Below, piece after piece: positions 20,001 to 25,949 of a stretch of 64,000 nt of DNA. The notes under the pieces were generated by a model. It worked only from the letters and a program-made list of their open reading frames with translations. It ran no database searches and was not told the origin of the DNA. Position numbers and translations under genes: made by a program. The DNA comes from JAWPMV01 sp039819665 (GTDB lineage: Bacteria; Bacteroidota; Bacteroidia; J057): NCBI GenBank assembly GCA_039819665.1, contig JBCBRM010000001.1, positions 62,001 to 126,000 on the forward strand. The letters are read 5' to 3'. Within the stretch, counting starts at the first letter, position 1; each line of letters begins with the position of its first letter.

Positions 20001-21361
20001 GGATTCATACGGTGAGCACTATCGGAAATAATCAGATTGCTATTCAGTGGGCGCCCCATAATGATGATGACTTCTTGTCGTATACCATTTATCGAGATGA
20101 TAGTACTGGATTTATGCCGATACATACAAGCTTCTCATTGAATGATACCATGTTTATTGATAATACAGTAGCTGCCAATGTGCACAACTACTGTTACAAA
20201 ATAGCAGTAACTAATTATTGTGGATCTGAGTCTTCTCTCAATTTAACACAGGCACATTGTACCGTAGAACTGATTGCTACTCCGACGCCTAGTCAGATTA
20301 TATTAAGTTGGACGCCTTATCAGGGATGGCCAGTCTCTCAATACGAGATTTACAAGGTTGATTCCTATGATCCGAACAATATGACCTTCCTGGGAGTGGT
20401 TCCAGGTGTTGTTACCCAGTTCTCAGAGGTATTGGAAGACTGTTTCAGTGATTTCTCTTATCGCATAAGAGCAATTGGAGGAGCGAGTCATCAGATTTCA
20501 TTTAGTGATACGAGTCAGGCAGTCAATTTTCTCGGCATTATCGGGCAGCCTAATGAGGTAATAACAGCTACAGTAGAGAACGATCTGAATGTGAAAGTGA
20601 GTTGGAAGCCATTCACGGTTGAAGATGTAGCCCTGATTTATGTGGAGAAAGTAGATGAAACGGGTGTTGAGACCATCACAGCCACATTGCCTCCAAGTAG
20701 TACAGAATATGTGGACCAGGATGTATATGTCGATGAACAGTCCTATTCCTATAAGGTCTATGCACAGGATAGTTGTGGCAACTCTACGCCTATCAGTAAT
20801 CATGGTAAGACCATTCTCCTCAATGTAGAGAAAGACCTGACTGGTGTATCACTCAACTGGAGTGCCTATGAAGACTGGAGATTTGGTCCGGATAGGTACG
20901 AGATTCAGGTGAAAAATGATACGACGGGTGCATGGGAGCTAGTAGATGCAGTTATGGGAACCCAGACCAGCTATTTGGATACGAAAACTCGACTGGATCA
21001 GCCTGAATATTGTTACCGAATCAGGGCCTTGGAAAGAGGGGGTAATAATGCAGTAAGTGTGTCAAATGAAGACTGTATCAGCCTGGGAGATGATATTTAC
21101 ATCGGAAATGCCTTTACTCCGAATGGAGATGGCGTCAATGATGAATTCAAGATTCTTGGTATACAGGTACAAAGCTTTAATCTGAAGATCTTCAGCAGAT
21201 GGGGAACCCTATTGTTCGAAACCAATAGCATCGACGATGCCTGGGATGGAACCTATCAGGGACAACCGGTAGATGAAGGAGCCTATACCTTCGTAGCTAC
21301 AGGATTGAGTTATGACGGAAAACGATTCCAGTATACTGGAACGGTTACCGTATTGAGATAG
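8024..21361 (+). CDS. Giant PKD-repeat surface protein with T9SS type B sorting domain
   Basis: 4445 residues. A signal peptide (about residues 1-32, ending HHSYAQ) precedes 47 PKD domains of about 83-86 residues. Nearly all carry the W-x-W-D-F-G-D-G core and a closing YTVSLxVTDxNGC. Each has one Cys near its start (GC-x-P) and one near its end, suggesting an intradomain disulfide. Residues about 3985-4355 hold about four fibronectin-III-like modules (FLSYTIYRDD; SQYEIYKVD; DRYEIQVKN). The last 85 residues (IGNAFTPNGDGVNDEF, IFSRWGTLLFETN, AWDGTYQG) are the gliding-motility-associated type B sorting domain. It should cross the outer membrane by the type IX system and act as a very long adhesin or matrix fibre. 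PKD 45 has lost the FGDG core. A strong terminator follows. Confidence 0.96.
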   Translation: MKIVLRNAFASVKTILLLGVFFSMAGIHHSYAQVNANFSLSATSGCSPLSVTGTDLSTGTVNSWLWAFGNGNTSRVNSGVITTYTTPGTYTISLTVRDTLTGDTDTHTEIVTVFDDPTAGFTADVTSGCAPLDVNFSDGTTPGDGALTSWLWDFGDGNLGNTQNPTHTYASSGDYTVTLIVEDANGCQDSLVRNDYITVTELATVDFSAPVQTGCAPPLLVDFTASVTPTDPNYTYLWDFGDGTTSNQMNPSHFYSANGSFTVSLTVTDPGGCQELVTKPNFVIIDQPVANFTALSTSVCAGSVVSFINNSTGADSYTWTFGDGNSSSDLNPNHTYGVPGTYSVSLLANNSAGCNDVVVQTNLITVNPSPSAAFSATNNIGCEIPLTVNFTDNSSAGVIAWSWDLGNGVISPSQDPITTYTNPGFYDISLTVTNTNGCQSTATIPNYVQLGAPDAEFIVGPTEGCMPLTANFINTSTSPSDPIVSYAWDFGDGTVSALASPSHTYTAVGLYTVSLTVTTASGCQDQEIFAPIEVGERPNADFSANPRTACVNEQINFTDLTSGNVSDWYWDFGDGAGSNQPNPTHQYQDTGLFDVRLIVELNGCRDTIERQDYIHIQGPVAAFLMSPTAACDPPTTVSFFDNSINASTYLWDFGDGNTSTLANPTHTYNTVGTYTITLTIEDNVSGCTDQIQQDLPVTRPQAAFTGDLTRGCVDMTVNFTNGSIDASAYVWDFGDGNTSTAASPTHTYTTPGNYTVMLVASDGACSDTLIRNNYIEAVATNVDFSVDISSGCAPLTVEFTDLSTPYPGASINNVTWLFGDGGIATGSPITYVYNTGGSFDVTLRVEDSEGCVTELTRSAYISPTLPEAEFSTTDTVACPGSRVDFTNLSQGTIVSYQWDFGDGSPLASTPNPSHLYTTNGFYTVSLTVTDVNGCTDTESKINFLNIGRPTASFVADNTVATCPPMTVNFTDQSSPDVVSWLWDFGDGSTSVLANPSKIYTIPGDYDVSLMVTNGQGCTDTLLMDDLIDLNGPTGAFTFTPNEGCRPHTVNFTASSPTPGWTYTWDFGDGTGGSGTSISHEYQTDTTINPIMFVEDDQGCSVLVTNPNSVVIRPLPEPSFISNITEVCLGQSVIFTNTSTSKRSITDFLWDFGDGNTSTAINPTHAYADTGVYDVYLRLTTVDGCIDTSSVPLTITVTNPPDAIFTAAPNSGCEPYFVTFTESSTGDYPLVDWAWSFGDGNLGSGQVIAPHQYTTAGNYTATLRVTDNRGCSSTVTQPITVNPLPPVEFSAFRYGCAPITVAFTDETLHPSALVSWLWDFGDGNTSTVQNPNHTYTADGTYTVSLTATDIHGCTFTTVKTDYIKLEHPQANFVSNAGVTCPPQVVNFIDTSVPDTTVTWRWDFGDGSPVSNAQNPTHTYYNSPDTFDVSLIVTNIFGCADTIVRPQHVITYEPPNASFTISDTSACVPQNIVVASTSTSNASGVAITGYFWDFGTGSGLNSPTASFLYSTAGTYSVSLEITDANGCKDTANKVVYIHPNPEVDFIAGDTVGCAVTAISFTGVSTGVNAPVLWEWDFGDGKSGTGQNPTNTYFNDGTYSVSLRATDANGCRDSVTKINYIELDHPTADFSVSQLQTCPGTAVTFSDLSTGNFPMTSWVWDFGDGSPLSFAQNPTHTYTAGGNYTVSLVVSDGINCRDTLTRNTYIQVYDPPVAAFNVTPSQDCIPMNVAFSDVSINGTASIISWAWDFGDGGNSSVPNPSYSYATAGTYTVSLTVIDANGCQSSISNTVEALQTPIVDFIADQPLGCAPQGITFSDLTVSPYVKTSYLWDFGDGTTSTSPGPFHQYNSDGVYTVKLIVEDQNGCRDSLTKNNYIRLSHPVSNFTWDATEVCPNVPVGVSFTDTSIPDTTIVAYLWDFGDGTTSTAINPSHSYSTPGNYSVSLRVINVLGCTDDTVQTNLIEVLDPPATDFSMTDSANCTPLTIQFGDLTVAGDTAISSWQWDFGNGDFSLSQNPVYTWNNSGVYTVSLITRDLNGCETTDSVQVHAFNMPEAEFTASQEVGCAPQSVSFTNTSTAPYTLTFFKWYFGDGDSAVNIENPVHVYPTDGDYTVTLIVGDVNGCTDTLQKTNFIQLSHPVADFNFDQSLVCPGIPVGVSFTDASIPDTTLTSWSWDFGDGTTSNLQNPSHSYSAGGTFTVSLIVENVLGCRDTLIRSSAIRVHDAPLTSFTLSDSTGCEPLNVNFTNTTTTVINPVVSWDWQFGDGSTSSLNAPSHEFVNNGTYTVSLTATDNEGCTASYFKDVVVYENPVASFTASDSISCAPVDITFISSSSGSAALAAWQWDFGDGNTSTAPVPVNTYAADGIYDVSLIVTDINGCSDTLDKPQYIRLSHPDADFTADLFEVCPGEIIQFTDISVPDTTLATWSWDFGDGNTSSVQNPSYSYSTPGTYTVELTIENIFGCGDTETKTAYIRVLTPPTADFIVADTIGCTPFLATFTDNSQGNPDPIVSWQWDLGDGTTSSAQNPFITYSTPGVYSVNLTVTDSKGCTAISSRNMEAATLPVANFQSSDSVGCAAFITFTDQSLTDYGIANWIWDFGDGNTSTQQSPTHSYFATGIYSVSLIIEDVNGCRDTLNKPNHINLTRPVALFGQSQETICPGSSVDFRDVSIPDFPLVGWNWDFGDGNTSSNRNPSHAFTLPGVYTVTLTITNSKGCTDTETSTVTVLNPPVADFGIPLVQGCVPVTVNFADSSISNSGPISSWDWDFGDGSTGSTPNITHVYNNPGTYNITLTVSDGNGCTDDTVRQLIVDPLPTVAFIADQTVGCAPETINFINQSTGVNALVSFLWDFGDGNTSTATSPSHTYASDGLYTVKLIVTDINGCQDSLVRVDYIRLRHPQAEFTYTPARGCPGTEVQFTDTSIPDTTLNSWLWDFGDGTTSTLRNPAHVYANPGFYTVSLTVGNILGCGDTETKVDIIEILQQPNVSFTPADTAQCTPFALQFINTSTPATAPIIGYQWDFGDGFSSTLPNPAHTFNTAGIYDVQLIAVDANGCLDSVRNQINARPLPIPNITASDSLGCSPKQISFSDQTVHSAVITTWQWDFGDGNTSVVPFPVHTYTADGVYSVSLTLTDEFGCVGSITKPDWINLSHPVADFNTNSVQVCPGTIVNFGDLSTADTTIIAWAWDFGDGNTSNQQNPIHTYTTQGNYNISLTVTDVFGCSHTETKNSFILVLDAPSVSYAVNLPAACTPFEVIFTNQSTPNSSPIVSWQWDFGDGNVDNIANPIHTYQTPGVYTPVLIVTDGNGCSASFSRQVEAWALPEVDFFSPDTLGCSPLDVAFFDQTTSSSLITSWQWDFGDGNSSNSTNPVHTYSADGIYDVTLIVQDFNGCTDTLERERYVKLTNPVAEFNYTPNIGCPGTEVQFTDASIPDTTIVQWRWDFGDGATSLQRNPLHTYQVPGVYSVSLTITNAIGCTDIQQKNNIITIVVPPDADFQLPDTLSCTPFAMQLRDLSQTVSAPIVDWQWDFGNGDVSNVQEPSYSYLVPGNYTIELTVIDANGCRDSISKDVVAATAPVADFESPDTVGCSPHQVRFEDQSSGNYQLIGWEWNFGDGNTSTQRNPVHTYTQDGNYTVSLIVTDLNGCSDTLIRQDYIRLSHPQAEFVADQLAGCENTIVNFTDTSIGDTTLVRWRWDFGNGIQSVLQNPSHTYRTFGQFDVKLVVTNVLGCSDSVTHVREIDIYEPPVAAFSATDTIGCVPIQIDFEDQSSSPFGIVSWEWFLDSNLVGQTQQISQYFPNVGDYELKLRVVDANGCVDSTIQLIQVKPIPVANFVASDTLGCADETIGFTDLTVHTPSQWLWEFGDGNTSTEQSPVHTYIKNGIYNVKLSITDQFGCSDEHEKIRYIELEHPTADFIATYDPGCPPLPVRFRATGSGLMGIANWRWNFGDGNEGSSRLDTIDYVYQTAGVYDVTLTATDSLGCSVTITKPDLIDVIGDIIPDPIRIHTVSTIGNNQIAIQWAPHNDDDFLSYTIYRDDSTGFMPIHTSFSLNDTMFIDNTVAANVHNYCYKIAVTNYCGSESSLNLTQAHCTVELIATPTPSQIILSWTPYQGWPVSQYEIYKVDSYDPNNMTFLGVVPGVVTQFSEVLEDCFSDFSYRIRAIGGASHQISFSDTSQAVNFLGIIGQPNEVITATVENDLNVKVSWKPFTVEDVALIYVEKVDETGVETITATLPPSSTEYVDQDVYVDEQSYSYKVYAQDSCGNSTPISNHGKTILLNVEKDLTGVSLNWSAYEDWRFGPDRYEIQVKNDTTGAWELVDAVMGTQTSYLDTKTRLDQPEYCYRIRALERGGNNAVSVSNEDCISLGDDIYIGNAFTPNGDGVNDEFKILGIQVQSFNLKIFSRWGTLLFETNSIDDAWDGTYQGQPVDEGAYTFVATGLSYDGKRFQYTGTVTVLR
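8120..19978 (+). repeat. Array of 47 PKD-encoding repeats (about 250 bp each)
   Basis: Counted directly from the successive W-x-W-D-F-G-D-G cores in the translation. The DNA copies have diverged and are not identical tandem repeats, but short blocks such as TGGGATTTTGGAGATGG recur throughout. Protein-level conservation with silent divergence argues for old duplication under selection. Confidence 0.95.
11363..19978 (+). repeat. Higher-order super-repeat: PKD triplets A-B-C, period 750-768 bp
   Basis: From PKD 14 the domains cycle through three types. Type A opens with HP and has CPG plus SIPDTT. Type B opens with PP or AP and has C-x-P and loops ending SW or GY. Type C opens LP or NP, has GCAP, DG(I/V)Y and D-x-NGC-x-DTL, then leads into the next HP. 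Type A starts lie at 12119, 12887, 13649, 14417, 15182, 15938, 16691, 17450, 18209, 18968 and 19718, so spacings are 750-768 bp. The unit is preceded by one looser triplet from 11363. Domains 1-13 do not follow the cycle cleanly. Confidence 0.9.
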
Positions 21362-21384
21362 TCAAGGTTTTTATATAAACCGCC

Positions 21385-21417
21385 AGGGGAAGCCGATGTG
21401 CTTCCCCTTTTTGTTTT
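21385..21417 (+). terminator. Rho-independent terminator of the giant PKD gene
   Basis: Perfect 8-bp stem AGGGGAAG (21385-21392) with CTTCCCCT (21401-21408), an 8-nt loop, then TTTTTGTTTT. It begins 24 nt after the PKD stop codon. Confidence 0.9.
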
Positions 21418-21475
21418 GAGCACGGTTGATGGTGAGACTTTATAAGTTTTATCGAAAACATGCTCCTGCATGATT

Positions 21476-21560
21476 TCAAATTAAGTTTAAATATCAAGTT
21501 CAGGTATTAGTATTATTTGAGTTTGAACTTGATGCTTGTATTTGATCTTATTTTCAAGTC
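21476..21560 (+). repeat. Dispersed intergenic repeat, copy 1 (CAAGTTCA/TGAACTTG hairpin)
   Basis: TCAAATT at 21476 starts a stretch that aligns with 29105-29185. Both contain an inverted repeat: here CAAGTTCA (21495-21502) with TGAACTTG (21524-21531). The shared core is caagttcagg, a spacer, then gagtttgaactt and cttg. It lies about 60 nt beyond a plus-strand terminator, like copy 2. Confidence 0.55.
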
Positions 21561-21599
21561 AGTCTAAAGGAGGCAATATGATTTTCGGGGAATCTTTTA

Positions 21600-21665
21600 T
21601 TAGAATTCTGGGAATACAGGCTTTCTCGGCTCGCTGTTCTTCGCGCGACCCAGCCTCGAAATGAC
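21600..21665. repeat. Possible CGAAATGAC-type intergenic repetitive sequence
   Basis: The segment containing ctttctcggctcgc and ending cctcgaaatgac has the flavour of the TCATTTCGA...GAGAAA palindromic repeats scattered in many Bacteroidota genomes. This is judged from memory of such motifs. There is only one copy in the window, so repetition cannot be shown here. Confidence 0.3.
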
Positions 21666-21756
21666 CATTATCTGGGTTGGAGCTTCAAAACGAAAACCCC
21701 TACCAAAGGTGGAGGCTTTTCATTTCCTTATCGTTACTCGGATGGGAATTCTTTAC

Positions 21757-22302
21757 TTATAATTTCAAGTCTCCCAAATCCATCGCCCTCAATTTCCATC
21801 GTTTACCGATCTTGTATTTGTCTCGACCTATATATCGAATAGCCAGCCCGCTGATCAGAATGCCCGTAGCAATAAGAATACTACTCGCATCGGGTTCTTG
21901 GTTTTCTAATAGAGTATTGGCTGAAGTAATCAGGATGAGTACCCCTCCTCCCACCATCGCAGTACCCGAGTACATATTCCGGAAGTAGTGCCAATAGGTT
22001 TTTTCCCCATTGTAGATAGCTTTGATTTCATTTAGAGGAACATAATCTCGAAACACATTATTGGTCGCATCCCCTTCATTTTCCATTTTGACAATTTTAA
22101 CCAACACCACACTAGAGTCATTCACAGATTCGATATAACCGGAATATCTTGCCTGGCTATCGTTCCCTTCGATACGAATAAAATCTCCTTGTTTAAAAAA
22201 TAGTCGTTTGAACTTCTTTGCATTTTCCAAGGCGAGCACCTTTTGGGCACTAAGCTGAGAGCTACACAGAAAAAGGGAGAGCAATAATATGATCTTGTAC
22301 AT
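21757..22302 (-). CDS. Small exported/membrane protein, function unknown
   Basis: 181 residues. The signal peptide is about residues 1-19 (LLLSLFLCSSQLSAQ). A beta-rich, SH3-like segment follows (GDFIRIEGNDSQARYSGYIESVNDSSVVLV). Two short hydrophobic segments (about 115-130 and 141-158: MVGGGVLILITSA; ILIATGILISGLAI) precede a basic tail. It should sit in the envelope with the small domain facing the periplasm. I recognise no named family. The gene is single, convergent with the PKD gene across 395 bp and divergent from tRNA-Leu. Confidence 0.8.
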   Translation of the reverse strand: MYKIILLLSLFLCSSQLSAQKVLALENAKKFKRLFFKQGDFIRIEGNDSQARYSGYIESVNDSSVVLVKIVKMENEGDATNNVFRDYVPLNEIKAIYNGEKTYWHYFRNMYSGTAMVGGGVLILITSANTLLENQEPDASSILIATGILISGLAIRYIGRDKYKIGKRWKLRAMDLGDLKL

Positions 22303-22422
22303 GAATAGAAGCGATTTTGGCCTTGAGCTTAAGATGTGGTTCCTATATTAGAATAACAGCAATCTTACTGACATTCCCTCTTATATCCGAAAAAATCTTG
22401 CATAGAATTTGAAAAAATCTTC

Positions 22423-22430
22423 TATATTTG
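22423..22430 (+). promoter_or_regulatory. Putative -7 element for tRNA-Leu
   Basis: TATATTTG is an exact TAnnTTTG match ending 12 nt before the mature tRNA 5' end. A TTG at 22398-22400 is 22 nt upstream, slightly beyond the usual 19-20 spacing. Confidence 0.55.
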
Positions 22431-22442
22431 TCCACGAATTTT

Positions 22443-22527
22443 GCGGATGTGGCGGAATTGGTAGACGCGCTAGATTCAGGTTCTAGTGCCCATTGCGGGC
22501 GTGAAGGTTCGAGTCCTTTCATCCGCA
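22443..22527 (+). tRNA. tRNA-Leu (anticodon CAG)
   Basis: Acceptor stem GCGGATG (22443-22449) pairs with CATCCGC (22520-22526), with discriminator A at 22527 and no encoded CCA. The D arm has GGCGGAATTGGTAGACGC, typical of class II leucine tRNA. The anticodon loop TTCAGGT places CAG at 22477-22479, decoding CUG. A long variable arm (GCCCATTGCGGGC) precedes a T arm with GGTTCGAGTCC. Length 85 nt. Confidence 0.97.
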
Positions 22528-22532
22528 CAAAT

Positions 22533-22563
22533 GCCAGCCTTTGGGGCTGGCGTTCGTGTTTTT
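22533..22563 (+). terminator. Rho-independent terminator of tRNA-Leu
   Basis: Stem GCCAGCC (22533-22539) with GGCTGGC (22545-22551), a 5-nt loop, and a T-rich tail ending GTGTTTTT. It starts 6 nt after the tRNA and abuts the stop codon of the convergent protease gene. Confidence 0.85.
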
Positions 22564-24088
22564 AAAGCTGCCGTCTGGTTTCTATAATCAGAAATACCAG
22601 TTTCCCTGAATCTTGTAGGGAATTGAAAGCAATTTTTCCATTTTCATACTGCACATTCTGAGCGGAAACCATTTCGCTTCCGAGGGCTTTTTGAACTCGA
22701 CGCGTAAGCGTTCCTGAGGCACCTTCAATTTTTTGCTGGATGCTAGATATATTAAGGGGATTTTTGGCAAAGATCACGCAGAGGTAATCTCGATCAGAAT
22801 CACTTTCATCCAACTGTATATAATGCCTACTATCAGGCACACTCATGGGAGCTGAAGACCCATCCAATAATGCATTTCCTCCATTGCTTTTGGGGAAAAG
22901 TTGAACGGTTTTGTAGCTTGCATCTGTTCCCAGTACATACACGTAGGCTCCATTAGCGGTAGAAAGCTGCATACGAAATTTGGTCCCTTTCGTATACCTT
23001 TCCTTAGTTCTGTAAAGGTTGCCATAGAGACGAGCCTGCATTTCCGATCCGTCTGATTTGATGAGTTTTACTTGACCAGCTAGTGCAGAAATAGAACTAG
23101 TAGTTTGGCTGTAGCTACTTGTTAGACTCTTGGGAGTAGCCTTTTTTGGGGAAGGCTTATTTGTTTGTGTTTGATTTGGGCGGACTTTTTGAGGGCGATT
23201 TTCTTTGCTGGCGATTGGAGGACGTGATTCCTGAGAGGGAGAAGTTTTAGAACCCATAGGAACGTAGGCATACTTGGCAAAATGGACAAAATCATCATAT
23301 TTTACCCAAATAAATCCGCCGTCTCCCCATCTTTCTCCCCAACTATTCATGATCTCAAAGGCTCCTCCAAACTTTTTATTATCATAAGCGATCACGCACA
23401 TGGCATGGCCAAAGTATTCGGTGGTATTAACACCTTCTGATCGGTTCCAAACTTCCATGCCATCAGAGTGCTCAAAGGAAGGAGTACACTTCATCCCGAT
23501 AATGACTGGATTTCCATCGGCAATTGATTTTTTGACCGAAGCCAATTTTAACTTTGCCGGATCTTTTAAGAAGAAGAGTCTACTATAATCATCAATTGTA
23601 TATCTTTTTGCAAGGGGATAAAGACTCAAGGGAATACTACCTGAACAAGCATAATCGAAATCTCTTTTGGGAACTACTCCTCGCTCCTTCAAACTTCGCA
23701 AAGCTTTTTCGATACTGGTGGGCGTATAACAGGATTGATCCGAGCTGATAAGTCTGTAGGTGAAAGCAGGTGAGAAAGCATTCACATTTACCGCAGCTCC
23801 TTGTTTGATATTGCTAGCTATATTGTAAAGGATAGTTCGCGCAGCATAGGCACTCGACCAACCTACACAATTATTGTATTGACCCTGGTTCTGAGGGGTA
23901 GGGGCATAGGCTTTCAGGGAGGCTCTGTTTGGTAATCGAGCAGCTGTAGCATCCCGTACCAAAGGCACAGTAATCGCAGAACCTTCGTAGGCCACATCGT
24001 CAAATTCTAGTCCACCCGCATATTTTTCCTGGGCCCAAAGTGGTGAAAGCAATAAACAGCATAGTAGTAAGGAGAGGTAGCTTTTCAT
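22562..24088 (-). CDS. Exported papain-like (C1) cysteine peptidase with C-terminal DUF4384-like domain
   Basis: 508 residues. Signal peptide about 1-20 (LLSPLWAQ). The peptidase core runs about 55-280: oxyanion Gln70 and nucleophile Cys74 in QNQGQYNNCVGW, His228 in FGHAMCVIAY, and Asn248 in IMNSWGERWGDGGFIWV. A Pro/Lys/Ser-rich linker (about 282-330) leads to a beta domain (about 338-460) with YVYVLGTDASYKTVQLFPKSNGGN, resembling DUF4384 as found on caspase and sensor-type proteins. It should cleave peptides in the periplasm or at the surface. It lies downstream of the MORN-caspase gene on the same strand, and an octamer hairpin element fills the gap. Confidence 0.9.
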   Translation of the reverse strand: MKSYLSLLLCCLLLSPLWAQEKYAGGLEFDDVAYEGSAITVPLVRDATAARLPNRASLKAYAPTPQNQGQYNNCVGWSSAYAARTILYNIASNIKQGAAVNVNAFSPAFTYRLISSDQSCYTPTSIEKALRSLKERGVVPKRDFDYACSGSIPLSLYPLAKRYTIDDYSRLFFLKDPAKLKLASVKKSIADGNPVIIGMKCTPSFEHSDGMEVWNRSEGVNTTEYFGHAMCVIAYDNKKFGGAFEIMNSWGERWGDGGFIWVKYDDFVHFAKYAYVPMGSKTSPSQESRPPIASKENRPQKVRPNQTQTNKPSPKKATPKSLTSSYSQTTSSISALAGQVKLIKSDGSEMQARLYGNLYRTKERYTKGTKFRMQLSTANGAYVYVLGTDASYKTVQLFPKSNGGNALLDGSSAPMSVPDSRHYIQLDESDSDRDYLCVIFAKNPLNISSIQQKIEGASGTLTRRVQKALGSEMVSAQNVQYENGKIAFNSLQDSGKLVFLIIETRRQL

Positions 24089-24105
24089 ATGGTGGAGTTT
24101 AGAGG

Positions 24106-24188
24106 TGTTTGAGTGTTAGGGGGCTGAGTATTAGAGATTTTATTGTTCTACCCTAACACATTGATACCTAAACACACAAATACGTTTT
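24106..24188. repeat. Octamer-unit hairpin element, copy 1
   Basis: Fills most of the gap between the caspase and C1 peptidase genes. Read on the minus strand it starts right after the caspase TGA with AAAACGTATTTGTG and continues in 8-nt steps GTATTTGT, GTGTTTAG, GTATCAAT, GTGTTAGG. The plus-strand arm carries GTGTTTGA, GTGTTAGG and GTATTAGA, so the arms can partly pair. Confidence 0.6.
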
Positions 24189-25754
24189 TCAATTCACTTT
24201 AAAATAAAAATCCCCTTCGATAGAAGAATTTTCCCAGGGGATCTGGGCGCCATTAGATTTGATGCGAACCTGAGTTCTTACTTTTTTAAAGACATCTTCG
24301 ATTTTTAGGCCAGGTACTGTTAGGGCATTTAGGAGTTCCTGGGTATATAGGCCATTTGCTCCGGTTCCGTCAGCGGCAACTGAACCCGGAGCGGTTGCGA
24401 AAGCGATGAAAGTACCACTAGGTGCTGCGGTGATATTGAGCCCTTCACCTGTACGACTTCTGAGTGCGCGGGTATAGGGATTATTTCTACAGGCATCGAG
24501 GATTACTATATTCATGCGATTATCTGCATCCTCCATTTCGCCCATCACCCGATATAGCTCCACCGATTCCAACTCTACATCAAGTTCGCGCTCTATCTTT
24601 GCACCGATAGGAATGAGGTAGTTATTTCCATTCACTTGCATTCCATGTCCGGCAAAATAAAAAAGGCCGATACCTCCCTTTTGGTCAATCGCTTTCCCAA
24701 AATCCCGAATAGCAATCTTCATGTCTCGCTGACTGATGTCCGTATGCAGCATCACGTCAAAGCCAAGAGCCTTTAGAGTTTCTGCCATAGATTCAGCATC
24801 ATTGACGGGATTTCTCAAGGGACCATTGTTATATCCTCCATTTCCAATAATCAGGGCAGTCCTTTTTTCATCTGCCTGAGGGTTATTGCTGAAATTGGCA
24901 TGAATACTTTTGCTACTCGAAGCACTTCTGCCGGCAGTATTGCTAACGTAAACTTGTAATTGATTTTTGCCCGGTTTCAGGGATATTTCTCTTCTTAGGG
25001 TAAAGTTGCAGGCGTCACTTGGTACAATCTTAAATCCGCGGCTTCCCTGCTGAACTTCTCCATTTACATAAAATTCAACTTGCTCTACCTTGCTATCACT
25101 TTGGATGCAAAGCGATACTTCCATTTTGGAATCATTCACTTGAATGGACCCAGCAAGGGGATTCATCCAATTTATTTTTGCCTTTTGAGGGCCCTGTTGC
25201 TTGTCTACTGGATCTGCATTAGCAGGAGCTGCTTGTGTAAATTGACCATTCTGCCACTGGCCGCTTCTCTTCTTTCCGGAAGATGCGATAAAGGTGCCAA
25301 AGCCATTTCTTTGATCATTCACCCAATCTCCGACATAGCTGGAACCATCCTTCCAGTAATAGGTACCTGTTCCCTGGCGCTTTCCATTCAGAAATCCACC
25401 AATGTATCTATCTCCACTTTTGTATTCTTTACTTCCCGTACCCGTCATGCGGTTATTTACAAAGGCTCCTCTGTAAACATTTCCATTGGGCCAGGTATAG
25501 GTTCCTCTCCCATGTTTGGAGTCCTTCTGCCATTGACCATTATAATATGCGCCACTATCATATTGGAGCTTCCCTTTCCCATGTTTCATCCCATCTTTCC
25601 ATTCACCACTATATTGAGACCCATCACGATAGACATAGGTCCCCTTACCGTTTTCACAGTTTCCACTTACACAGGTACTATTTTGGGCAGATAGATAAGA
25701 GAATGAAAGGATGAGCAAGCAAAAGCTAAGAGACTTTCGCATAGATGTATGCAT
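24189..25754 (-). CDS. Exported MORN-repeat/caspase-family (C14) protein
   Basis: 521 residues from 25754; a start at the ATG at 25742 gives a cleaner signal peptide (MRKSLSFCLLILSFSYLSAQ). About six MORN repeats (residues 34-172, e.g. YSGEWKDGMKHGKGKLQY) precede an Ig-like domain (about 193-287: VEQVEFYVNG; KNQLQVYVSNTAGR). A caspase-like domain follows (about 297-520) with catalytic His370 (FYFAGHG) and Cys422 (ILDACRNNP). Acid residues around the S1 pocket suggest basic P1 specificity, as in metacaspase-like prokaryotic C14 enzymes. It should act outside the inner membrane. MORN arrays often bind lipids or act as spacers. The adjacent C1 peptidase suggests a shared proteolytic role, which is inference. 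Confidence 0.92.
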   Translation of the reverse strand: MHTSMRKSLSFCLLILSFSYLSAQNSTCVSGNCENGKGTYVYRDGSQYSGEWKDGMKHGKGKLQYDSGAYYNGQWQKDSKHGRGTYTWPNGNVYRGAFVNNRMTGTGSKEYKSGDRYIGGFLNGKRQGTGTYYWKDGSSYVGDWVNDQRNGFGTFIASSGKKRSGQWQNGQFTQAAPANADPVDKQQGPQKAKINWMNPLAGSIQVNDSKMEVSLCIQSDSKVEQVEFYVNGEVQQGSRGFKIVPSDACNFTLRREISLKPGKNQLQVYVSNTAGRSASSSKSIHANFSNNPQADEKRTALIIGNGGYNNGPLRNPVNDAESMAETLKALGFDVMLHTDISQRDMKIAIRDFGKAIDQKGGIGLFYFAGHGMQVNGNNYLIPIGAKIERELDVELESVELYRVMGEMEDADNRMNIVILDACRNNPYTRALRSRTGEGLNITAAPSGTFIAFATAPGSVAADGTGANGLYTQELLNALTVPGLKIEDVFKKVRTQVRIKSNGAQIPWENSSIEGDFYFKVN

Positions 25755-25949
25755 TTGAGATCAGCATGGAGTCGGAATATTTCAATAATACCCTGTATAT
25801 GAGCTTTGATAGCGCTACCTTTTTCCCCTGTCCGACCCCTAAGATTAAGAACTGAATAAACAGATTATCACGTATTCAAAAATATTCGAATTTCGTCATA
25901 GTCGCAAATCCTTAAGAAAGGACTTCTGTCCATTCGCGAGGGAATCTAA

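Larger units (their letters stand above)
21362..21756. other. Intergenic region after the PKD gene
   Basis: 395 bp holding the PKD terminator, one copy of a dispersed hairpin repeat (21476-21560), and a GTCATTTCGAG-type repetitive fragment (21600-21665). A 28-codon frame at 21579 follows a strong AAAGGAGG, but its coding region falls inside the repetitive fragment and I do not call it. Confidence 0.6.

Noticed and set aside
21579..21665. 28-codon ORF preceded by a strong AAAGGAGG
   Set aside because: The coding part lies in a repetitive CGAAATGAC-type fragment, and strong Shine-Dalgarno sequences are unusual in this genome.
22343..22528. 61-codon minus-strand ORF (starts MRMKGLEPSRPQW)
   Set aside because: It is the antisense of tRNA-Leu, a well-known source of false ORFs.
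25080..25694. 204-codon plus-strand ORF
   Set aside because: It lies fully antisense to the MORN and Ig part of the caspase gene and has no domain logic; MORN periodicity creates long antisense frames.
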